DNA of 64,000 bases from Artemia franciscana (lineage: Eukaryota; Arthropoda; Branchiopoda; Anostraca; Artemiidae), in contig NC_088880.1 of NCBI RefSeq assembly GCF_032884065.1, forward strand, positions 31,709,298 through 31,773,297, given 5' to 3'. This document shows positions 34,561 through 44,031 of the stretch, piece after piece (the first letter of the stretch is position 1; every line of letters starts with the position of its first letter). The position numbers were made by a program, and so were the translations under genes. The notes under the pieces were generated by a model. The model made no database searches. It was not told where the DNA came from and saw nothing but the letters and a program-made list of their open reading frames with translations.

Positions 34561-35530
34561 AAATGTAACCACTTAGTCATTAATGCCTAAACAAACTACA
34601 GCCTGACATCAACAAGGCCAAAGAACTTGTTTAAGGCTAGCCTACTAAAAACCTCAGAATACAAGTTACACAGTTTTCATATACCATGCTCTAACCGAAC
34701 TTACAAGAGTGTCCTATTTTATTTACAAGGTACAAAAATAAAGGTCTTTGTTGGTGATTGTGTTAAAGCCCAATATCACAGGAAGATACCCCTTGGATTT
34801 AAAATTTCAGATCTCTTTCTTCTTCTTATGCTTTGAAACGTAGTTGTCGATAGCAAAATGGTACACCAATTATCTTTCCATAGCGCATAGCTGATTTTTA
34901 GGGGAAACAGTGGCGCGCTGCCGACCGACGCCAATTTTTCTTATTAAGTAGGAATCCGAAATAAATATTCGAACCCCAAACGGCATATTGTTGATATGTG
35001 AATAAAAACATGAGTGCTTTAAATTCCATTAGAACTCTGTGGGCAAGTACTATAATGACAAACCCAAGTTTGAGGAAAACACAACACAAGCAATAACACT
35101 CAAAATACATAAGATCAAGAGGTTTTTTCAAAATTTTTAGTGTCTTTATATTCAGTGAACAGTAGCGTCGGCTTTCATCTGTATCTGCGTTTTCATGATA
35201 CCTGTTGTTTTACTCAACGAATCCTTGTAGTCACAGAATTATGCCTTTCAACCCAGCATTACAATATTCAAGGAGTAATTCTTGTATCCCTGTTTTCCCC
35301 TTAGTCGTGATCCAGTCAACTTCCAGTCTTATTCCCCTGTATAATCAATGCAGAGATTCATACCCCAGAAATCCATCCCTGGAAAGTTTCCCTCGTCCCA
35401 CGTACGTACGCATAACTGGCAACTAAACCCCTCAAATCACGTTACCCAATTCAGACTATCCCCCAAACCTCCTTTTACTCACATCACTCCCAAAAGTCCA
35501 CAACACTTTTTTCAATTTTTCAATGCATTT
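34561..35530. other. No clear gene; C-rich open stretch at 35205-35590
   Basis: From 35205 the plus strand is unusually C-rich with long overlapping open frames (for example SSLIPLYNQCRDSYPRNPSL). This suggests an old coding sequence, perhaps an upstream part of the retroelement whose reverse transcriptase tail is at 35950-36533. I see no recognisable motif. Confidence 0.3.
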
Positions 35531-35532
35531 TT

Positions 35533-35707
35533 TTCAATGAAACAGCGGAAGCAAATCTCTTTGGCCTTTACAGTTCCAGTTTATTAGATTTATCTGATAT
35601 ATTAGGTGGACAGAGGTCATAGCTCTTAGGTGAAATTAGGTTTATTTTGTTTGACCTCAGTAAATTATCATAACTTGAATTAGATTTGCTTCCGCTGTTG
35701 TATTGAA
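35533..35707. mobile_element. Foldback element with ~27-bp inverted ends
   Basis: AACAGCGGAAGCAAATCT at 35541-35558 is exactly reversed at 35682-35699. The match continues outward through TTTTCAAT with two mismatches. The interior is about 123 bp and noncoding. It may be a small non-autonomous DNA transposon that interrupted the surrounding sequence, or a snapback fragment. Confidence 0.55.
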
Positions 35708-35792
35708 AAAGAATAAGAGCAATAAACTATATGTAATTAGTTTATTGGGTATAAATTTTGTTTGTTTTTATTGATGTCTTTTAGTTTTACTG

Positions 35793-35870
35793 CTGATGAT
35801 GAACGCTGTATATGTGTTCGAAATATCCAGTTAAGAATTCTATATATCTGTTCACTGTCAATTAAAAGGT
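35793..35870 (+). ncRNA. Hammerhead-like motif, copy B
   Basis: CTGATGA, one spacer base, stem GAAC with GTTC around an 11-base loop, then GAAATATCCAGTTAAG, followed by TTCACTGTCAATTAAAAGG as in copy A. Two of the four stem pairs differ from copy A yet still pair, which suggests selection on RNA structure. It lies directly upstream of a non-LTR reverse transcriptase fragment. Confidence 0.4.
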
Positions 35871-35949
35871 TTCATCCGTATTTTGAGCTGTTATACTTTC
35901 GTCATGGAAAGGCTGTGTGGTCTTTGAAGCTATCTAGATTATTCCAGTT

Positions 35950-36533
35950 CCTTACCTGTCCATAATGGAGTACCTCAAGGTACTCTCCTAGGTCCCCTTC
36001 TTTTTCCTGTTATTGTAAATAGCCTCTCTAAGGAATTTCCCGACATACGGAAATTTGTTAATGACCTAACGGTTGTTGAAACCTGCTACCGAAACGTAGT
36101 ATACAACCTTATGAGTATCCTCAATGAAATTGCAGATGACTCTATGGTCCTAGACGTGAAAGTAAACGCCTCTAAATCTATGATAATCCCAATATGTTTC
36201 CTTAAAACCTCATCCCTTTTCCTCAACCCTATCCCCCCAAATAATTATGTGTCTTCCTTTAAATTACGTGGGGTTATAATTTCCTCTAATTTAAATTGGG
36301 ATATACACGTTAAAGATATTGTATATAAATCTAGTACATCCATGTCTCTTCTTAAGCTCTTGAATAAAATTAACGTTTCTCTTTCCCATTCTTTAAGGAT
36401 CTATACTTTCTTTGTACACCCGCATCTTGAATATGCTTGTCCAGTTTGGTATCCTGGCATCACCCGTGATGAATCAGAAAAAAATGAATCCATTCAAAAA
36501 AGAGCTATTTTTCATAATTTTATAAGAAGCTAA
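35950..36533 (+). pseudogene. Non-LTR reverse transcriptase fragment (I/Jockey-like), C-terminal half
   Basis: The frame reads HNGVPQGTLLGPLLF (motif B), then IRKFVNDLTVVETCYRN, where FVND replaces the catalytic FxDD. It continues VNASKSMIIPICFLK, SFKLRGVIISSNLNWDIHV, SLLKLLNKINVS and HSLRIYTFFVHPHLEYACPVWYPGI before stopping at 36533. The lost catalytic Asp and truncation at both ends make it inactive. It is better preserved than the other fragments here (an uninterrupted 140-codon frame). Confidence 0.75.
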
Positions 36534-36699
36534 GGTAACATAGTCGCTGCTTATAAAAAAGGCCAAGCTAGAAACTCTCAAGCACAGGAGAGCACAGGCA
36601 ATATACAATGACAAATTTTAAAGACTTTAGGTTTATACCATCAAAGCCTGCCAAATCTGACTTGATCGTTTTGGCCAATTTTTGAACTTTTCCAGTGGC

Positions 36700-37835
36700 A
36701 CATGGCTAAAATTTGCATTCACCAACATTTCCTGATCGGAAATGGTCAGCTATTGGAAACTCATCATTCATAATCTTGCCCTGCATTGACAAAGATTCGG
36801 TTTGTGATTGTTTTTTTTTTCTGATAATATCATTACTCACTATCCATATCTCTTTTGAATATCTTTTCACCATGTGATCAATTTTATAACCAAAACATAC
36901 TGGACTTACGACTGGCAAGTCGTAACATAGCACATCAGCATAGATATGATTAAAAAAATGAAAGTGACAAAAATAATACCAATCAAGATTACTGAATGGC
37001 TAGTTATATGCGCAGGCAGAAAAGCTAAAAAAAAAAGATCAACAAATAAAATCGAGTCATGAACGAGACACCCCGCACATTAGCTCCTTAAAAACTTGCC
37101 AAAATTCATCCAAATAGCACATGGAGGTTTGTACACAACAGAAAAGATCCTCATATTGTGTTTTGCACTTCATTATCAGATGGTGCATTTTGATTAGCAA
37201 CAGTGACGTCTATGTCCTTTTGCGTTGACAAGGTAATTTGGTCATTGGAGGTTTGCTAAGGGTCACAAGGGCGGATTTCGATAGCCACCGAGAGTTCTTA
37301 TTTCAGCTTGCTATAAAGAAATCTTTAACCTCCAAATAGCCTGTCAACACTTTAATTTGATCGTTCTTTTCCTCTATTTCTGAGAGAAAAGTTGAGTGCC
37401 TTGTTCGGATTTCTAGATTTTCTGCTTGACATACCGATAAAATTGCTTCCAGGGTCTTAATTTACTCACTTAGACGGATTGTTTCGGATTCATAGTTTGG
37501 AATTTCTACACTTATCGCAAACGGCTTAATCCCTTTCTTCATGTTCAGAGTTAGTTTTAGGTCCCCTAGTAATTTGTGGTGAAGAGGTGCTGATTCCGCT
37601 TCCTCTTATAGGTCTCTTCGCACTAGGCTTTTGTGGGGCTTGAGAAGCTTGCGACTTCGGAGTCACGAGAATTCTTTTGCAAGACAGCCCAAGCATAACC
37701 ATTTGCCGAAATGATCGTTTAGCCCGATTTGGGCGCATTTATTAACGCTTATGTGGTGCCAGCGGCCGCATCCTGACACACATTTGACGGAATTTGTGGT
37801 TACCATCAGTCATATCCGACATATCACAATAGTTG
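36700..37835 (-). pseudogene. Broken minus-strand frames with basic and coiled-coil segments
   Basis: Read leftward: MSDMTDGNHKFRQMCVRMRP (about 37818-37745), a basic segment with ILVTPKSQASQAPQKPSAKR (37738-37526), a coiled-coil-like segment with ENLEIRTRHSTFLSEIEEK (near 37430-37370), and a Lys-rich end with SLSMQGKIMNDEFPI (near 36790-36730). Frames change several times. The order of a basic domain and a coiled coil is like ORF1 of non-LTR elements, but I do not recognise the family. Confidence 0.35.
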
Positions 37836-40800
37836 CTTTGGGACTCGAGTGAAACAGTGGTAACACTGAACAGCACTAGTAATGGTAGTTAATTGTACAC
37901 AAATTTCAATTCAAATTCAGCTACGGTTGCCAGAAGTTCAGTCAAATTCAATCCTCTAAGTTATTTAAATCTCTTAGTCCAAGTCTTTGCAGTTAATAAA
38001 CCACTAAACCCCGAGGGAATTTATAATAAGTAGCAAAATGTCAATAGCAAGTAAATAAGTAATCCGATCATAAATGTTTCCGGGGAAATCACGCAAGTTG
38101 AACATTACTTTATTAAAAGGTTAATATAAAAAACAAGGTCTTCACGCAACGAAATCTCAATCAATACTACTAGAATTCAGTTGTGAAATCTCTAAGACCA
38201 GTGATTATTTTGCTCTTTAGAAACTGCTACCAGTGTCTCATTAAACTCTGATCTGCAAAGTGAAAACTATTTTCCTTCTCGTGAGTCTTCTCATAAAGTA
38301 TTTTGCCCAAAGAGAATAAGTAATCAGTTTTGAAATTAAATCGTTCTGTCGAGTAAATTGAACTCCTCTGAGACTAATTTTGCTTGGCTAAAATATCAAG
38401 TGTACATCGTTGGGTTTTACATTTGGGTGAGAATTTTAGCATAACTTGAGGAGACAATTCCCTAAATTTATACTTGGTTCATTTATGCTTCTTGCTCCTA
38501 ATTCAGTTACAATAGTTTTTTTGCGCACTTTCAGTATTTTTCGTCACAGATTAGACAAATAATCATCATGGACAAGAATTGATTATCTGAAAATAGAAGA
38601 GCTGGAATCAGAATTGTTAGGAGAGTCCTCAAAGAGAAGGGACGAAAAAGAGAATATTAAGTATTTGACAAACCAAATCTTTTCCTGCTCTAAAAAAAAC
38701 TTAAAAAGGAGAAGTTTCAGAAAAAGAATAAGAAATGAAAGTCTTTCAAAACTTGTAGAAGTTGACAATGGGAAAAAAAGAACATAAGACTGACAAAGAA
38801 TATGTGAGCAATTTAGAAAGCAATAAAAACAAACTTGAATTAAAGTTGGCTGAAAGAATCCTAGAAAAGGGTTAAATAACAAACGTTAAGAATATGACAC
38901 GTTAAATATCATTCTGCTCCAGAACAATCATAATTTACCTAGAATTAAGTTCTTGCACTTGAAATCCACTTCTATACAGATTGTTGATTATCAGCCTTTA
39001 AATCAGTTTCAAGTGAAGGTGTCTGAGAACAATTACAATTAGGAACTAGCCTCACATCATAGCTTTAATTCCTCTGTAATAATGATAAAAGTAAGATAAT
39101 ACTTCGTTAATATCTACTATAATAAAAAAAACAGCCTTTTAACTATAAAATAACCGAAATAACCTCAAAATGATAGTCATTTACATTGAAACAGATTGAA
39201 CTAATTTGCAAAAGAAAGATAAGTCAGTGATATGAAAAAAATAGCTATGGTTTGTTTGTGCTTAAGTATTCCCAGGAGCATCAAAATCAACTAAATTACT
39301 GAATAAAAACTGGCAGTTGGTTGTTTTTATGTTAGCAACAGTTCATGTTAAATTATTATATTATTAGGATCCTTTTATCAGAAATTAACTTTGGTAAACT
39401 ATTCTACTCGACACATGGCACCAATTTAACCTTAAAGAGTTAAATGTCAACTTTGCAATACTAGATTAGAAGCGATCTTAAGTTTCGCCTTCATGTTGTA
39501 ATAGAAGAATGGCGTTTTTATAGATTAAGTATAGTTTAAAACAGAAATTGGAATTGTCAGTGCAAATAAAGATTTTTATAAAACTGATTGTTCTTTACTA
39601 GCGCACTTGTTGGAATCTTAATCTAGATTATAAATTCAAGATCTCCATTGTCAATGGAACAATAATTTCGTAATACTGACTTTCAGTCGAACGCCAAAAT
39701 TACTATCCAGATTGCTGTTTGTCAATGTACAAGGCCTGAAATAAGCCGTGTACCCGGATAAAAGTTTTTTTTTGGCTACGCCGCTTTTTTTTATAAGAGG
39801 AAAGAGATAATGCATAGGCTATGTAAACAAAATCATAAATAAACAAGGAAAAACACATACAGGCTAAACATGAGACCTGAAGAGGAACTTACTGAGCCTT
39901 TGATAGAATATGACAAGTATACCTTTTATTATTATTTTTCCACAATTTAATTAAAAGCTTATTTGATTCAAAGTCTAGGCCTAGGCTAGCCTATATATTT
40001 TTTAGGTATTACTGCACATAAAACTAATAAATTAGATTGCCAGTGCAGGGGCTCTTCTGAGGTAAAAAGGTTAGGCTAGGTAAAATAGGAAATTTAGTAG
40101 TTTCAAATTTAAAGGTATATGCAGTGTAGTGGATCTCTAGAAGTACATATGCTTGAAAGAAGTGATGTATTTTCAGATTGCTAATTCTAGGCCCTCTTTT
40201 GATAGTGAAGTAATGTTTGGACCATTTCACCTACTTTCTGATGTTCTAATATCACCTATAGGCTGGGTATAGGCACATAGACTATATATATCAAATTAAA
40301 AGAAAACAATTAAAAGGTGGTAGTTTTGTGGTTACCCTCTTAGAGCAAAACGCTAGGTGGTAAATTTTTTGCAGTTCATATAATTATTATAAGTAATCTT
40401 GGCACTGAGAAAACATAGTATTATTTTGTTAAAGACAACCAAGAAATCAGCACTGAGAAAACATAATATTATTTTATTGAAAATAAGCAATAACTCATAC
40501 TTTAATTGAAAATTTGTCATTTTTAAGAGCTCAAAAAGTGCTTAAATTTGAATTTTTGATAGAAGTGGTTATAATATTTATAAAGAACATAAAAAGTCAT
40601 TGAGTGGTAGGCCTATGTTGACTTTATTGGTAAATCCATTATATGAACTGCAAAAATTTTACCCACTAGCCAACAAAATTCTTAAAACAGCTATGAAAAT
40701 TTCTGGACATCATTCATAGATATAATTCACTTTACATTAAAATTGCACAATAGCAGCTCTCTAGAAGGAGACAAGCTAGAACAAAAGAGGATTCTTTAAT

Positions 40801-40950
40801 CACTAATTTTAAGCTCACTTTCATGGTTTTTGTCATGCTGTTGACAATCTATCCCCAGCAACCCGTCCCCCCCACCTCCCCATTGCTCTCTTATAGGCTA
40901 TAGTCTTTGGCTATATAATTCTGTTGCTTTTCTGCATTATTTATAGATAG
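37836..40950. other. Long noncoding stretch, no gene seen
   Basis: AT-rich DNA without recognisable coding or repeat families. The only structure noted is a small direct repeat near 40402-40490 (GCACTGAGAAAACATA twice, 48 bp apart). The 99-codon minus-strand frame at 38583-38882 is Phe/Leu/Ser-rich, lacks any motif and is probably chance. Confidence 0.5.
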
Positions 40951-40968
40951 GACTGTCTTGGAACATTG

Positions 40969-41161
40969 GGTAAGACAACCAGTACTGGGACACTTTGATA
41001 ACTCTGCCTATCCTGGGACACCCAAACCAAGTATTGGACAGACCCAATCCATCCAAGATTAAAGTCTTTTGTCCCAATATTGGACATGTTGCAATCCAAT
41101 CAAAGCTTCTGTCCCAGAATAGGCAGAGTTATCAAAGTGTCCCAGTACCAGTCATCTTACC
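40969..41161. mobile_element. Foldback element with 52-bp inverted arms
   Basis: The left arm 40969-41020 and right arm 41110-41161 are reverse complements with five mismatches. The inner 38 bases (TACTGGGACACTTTGATAAC onward) have only one mismatch. The 89-base centre has no coding content. It could be a MITE-like element or a transcribed hairpin. Confidence 0.75.
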
Positions 41162-41639
41162 CCTCTTTTCTAAAACAGATAGGCCCAAGTCAGAACTTTG
41201 CTCAGTTTTCTTTTATTTTGCAAAGTATCTTCCATATTTCCCACCCATGGACTCATAAACTCTTATCTTGTAAGAAAATTTAGCTTAGCAGACTATGTTA
41301 TATCTGCCGAAAAGCATTTCTCTGTATATAATATGCATCTTTTGAAACTAAACCACCTTGGTCTCTAATGCTATCATAGTGATTTTTAGAAGTGTTTGGT
41401 GTGCTCTGCATTTGTTTATGTTCAGTTTTTTTTTAATACTCTATCTTTCTTTTTTTGTATGACAGGTTTACAAATAAATCATAATAATAAAAACAATGAA
41501 ATTTTTACTTTATAATGTGCTATAAGTGTTAATTGGCCATTTCCTTCTTTTCCCATTTTCATCCTTTTCAATTATCACTATAAGCTTTTGGATTGTCACT
41601 ATTTTTGGGGTTGTGAATTCTTTGCAGAATTTGAAACTT

Positions 41640-41965
41640 AATATAAGGCAATTGTGAGACCTGTTCTTGACTTTGGAGCCTGCCCTGTTGTTTCTTTTTA
41701 CAAAAGTGATATGCAGCTGTTTAAGGTGTGCAAAAGCAGGGCCAAGTGCATCTCTTGACTTAGTGAGAAACCATCTACTGAAAGGCTATCTACACTAAAA
41801 CTCTCTTCTCAGACCATCCAACACAGGTGCAGTGACATGCTACTCACATATAAATATGTTGACCAACCTCAAAATAAGCTCTTTACTCAGCCCTGAGTTT
41901 GTGTGAGAATCAGACAAAACTTTTTTAGACAAAAATATCCTCAATGATAGGAACTATTTGAGTGA
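41640..41965 (+). pseudogene. C-terminal scrap of a non-LTR reverse transcriptase
   Basis: The plus strand reads AIVRPVLDFGACPVVSFYK, FKVCKSRAKCIS, a stop, KPSTERLSTLKLSSQTIQHR and CSDMLLTYKYVDQPQNKLFT. This follows the VRPxLEYxxxVW ... QRRATK ... ERLxxLxLxTLxxRR pattern of LINE C-termini. A related piece, also plus strand, is at 50640-50920. Confidence 0.6.
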
Positions 41966-41991
41966 AGAGAAACTATTTGAGTGATTACATA

Positions 41992-41996
<5 letters not shown>

Positions 41997-42057
<61 letters not shown>
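41997..42057. repeat. (AT)n microsatellite, about 30 units
   Basis: A perfect dinucleotide run between TACAT and ACACTACAGC. The reading frame across it (Tyr-Ile repeats) is not a gene. Confidence 0.95.
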
Positions 42058-42060
<3 letters not shown>

Positions 42061-42130
42061 TACAGCTGGGAGTAATCTAAGGATTTTTCATTATACAGCT
42101 CTGGAAGATGACTTGAGTTGTATACAAGGT

Positions 42131-42860
42131 TCATTTGTGACCAGGTACTATTTCAAGTTCAGTAGCATACAAATTGAGTTCACACTCTCTAGAGGACCAC
42201 TCAGCATTTAGCCTTAGTTTTAAAACGTCAATGGATTCAGCAGTAATTATTTCATAAGCTAGTTTTTTCCAACTGTTGACAATATATGATGAAAAGAATT
42301 GAGTGTGGACACTATATATTGTAGACTTCTTGACAACTTTCAGGTGATGACCTCTAGTTCTTGAGTTGGTACCTACAGTAGGGAATAATAGAGGGAGAGT
42401 GTTAGTCCTCAATAACTTATAGACTAAAATGGCCTTGAGGCCAAAGTGGAGCTCCTTAAGAAACTCTACTCAGAACATCTTTAGAGGAAGAAAGGATACT
42501 ATTACCAGAATCATCAAATAACTGAACACATTAAGATTGCAAATAAAGAAGCTCAAGGATCTAGAGCAGGGATTTCTCTTCAAGTTTGACTGCACATACT
42601 TTAATTGCGAGTTGCTTGTGACACACTTTGTCAAAAGCTTCAGAAAAGTCAAGTGGAACCATGCCATGCAAATTCAACAAAAACCAATTGACTGCCTAGA
42701 AAACGATTTATTGTATAGACCCTTACAAAACATAATTTTTGGTCTAAAGCTGTGTTATAAAATATTTCCATCAGTAAGCCAAGTAATTCCAGTGGATCTA
42801 CTGAGAAAGAAATTGTTGGGAAATCATGGTCTTTTTTTCCAAAATGTCTGAAGCAGCTGA
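42131..42860 (-). pseudogene. Non-LTR reverse transcriptase fragments, minus strand
   Basis: At 42660-42560 the minus strand gives DFSEAFDKVCHKQLAIKV, which is motif A with its Asp retained. At 42412-42190 it reads GTNSRTRGHHLKVVKKST, FFSSYIVNSWKKLAYEIITA and VLKLRLNAEWSS, the usual LINE C-terminal pattern. The region between them, where motifs B and C should lie, is missing, so the copy is internally deleted. Confidence 0.6.
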
Positions 42861-43561
42861 AATATGTTGTTAATACATGTTTCCATGAAATTGCAAGTTT
42901 GTACTAAGCTTATTTAAAACTAGACCTCTTTGTCTTATTCTCAAAACCCCTGTAACAATTCATAAAACCAAGGATATGAAGGAATGAAACAATTTTTAAT
43001 ACTAGATTTGAACACTTTGCTGCTTTGCAACATGTACTTTTAATATACAAACTTTTTGTATTTCTTACCTAATTTAATTTTATTTTTGTAAGCTACAGGG
43101 CAGTCCTGGTAAGTGGTCATCCTTTACAAGGCTGGAATATTGAAGTGTCACACGTTTTAGAGATATTAGACTTAACTTAAATATGCATATTGCATAGCAG
43201 TATTACTATGCTGCTGATCTCTACACATTTTAGCTTGCTGTCTACTTTTGGGTTCTTTACTCTCTTTCTGTTGTAGTACATTTTCAAATGGAACTCAACT
43301 GGATCAAAGCATACCAAATTGCCTCCAAAAAGCAAGAACAACATAGTTTTGAAATTAACTTTCAAGTTGAATAGGTTTTAGACAGGTTTCCATATAAAAG
43401 ACTTCAAATTTGGTCCCAGCTTTTTATTTTTTTCCAAATACATGAAATAAATACAGACAAACAACTCTGGTATAATCAAAGTAATAGTTCAGACATCTCT
43501 TAAGGAAGTTTGTCTTGTTCCATTCTTCATAAATATCATATTCTCAATAGAAGAAGATGCA

Positions 43562-43993
43562 ATGGAAAAAATCAAAGGTCTCCTCAGATCTGATAGTGTG
43601 CAATCTCACAGAAGAAAAAAAGCACTGGGCAAAGTCCACTGTTCAGAAACTGATCACAAAGAAACAATAGAAATCAGCAACATCTTTGCTCTTCTTTCTT
43701 GTATTGTTGGCTATACCAAGATAGCAATAAAACTGATGGTTGAAGTTAACTTAAATTCTTTCACTAACAAATTAGATGCTGCAATACCAGCCCTAGATAT
43801 AGGGTTATCAAACAGCAAATGTAGAACTAGACTTTTTAGCCAACTGGAGAAATTAATTTCTAAGAAAGTGAATGAAACAGAAAGAGTAGAATACAAAGTC
43901 AAAAGTTCACTGCAAGCTAGAATTATAAGTGTCAAGTATAACCATGAACTCAGGGAAGAAAAACTTTCAGACTCAAAAGCTGAAGCAAATTGA
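43562..43993 (+). CDS. Uncharacterised 143-codon open frame
   Basis: It starts MEKIKGLLRSDSVQSHRRKK and is charged with a probable amphipathic C-terminal half (FSQLEKLISKKVNETERVEY). There is no membrane segment or known motif. It ends about 40 bp before the terminal-like sequence of the neighbouring pseudogene (44032). It could be a fragment of a mobile element ORF or a spurious frame. Its length in AT-rich DNA is only mildly unusual. Confidence 0.3.
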   Translation: MEKIKGLLRSDSVQSHRRKKALGKVHCSETDHKETIEISNIFALLSCIVGYTKIAIKLMVEVNLNSFTNKLDAAIPALDIGLSNSKCRTRLFSQLEKLISKKVNETERVEYKVKSSLQARIISVKYNHELREEKLSDSKAEAN

Positions 43994-44031
43994 ACTAGGG
44001 TCATTTCAGGCAAAAATCAATTTTACAATAA

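Noticed and set aside
41981-42211. Open frame with a run of Tyr-Ile repeats
   Set aside because: It is the translation of the (AT)n microsatellite, not a gene.
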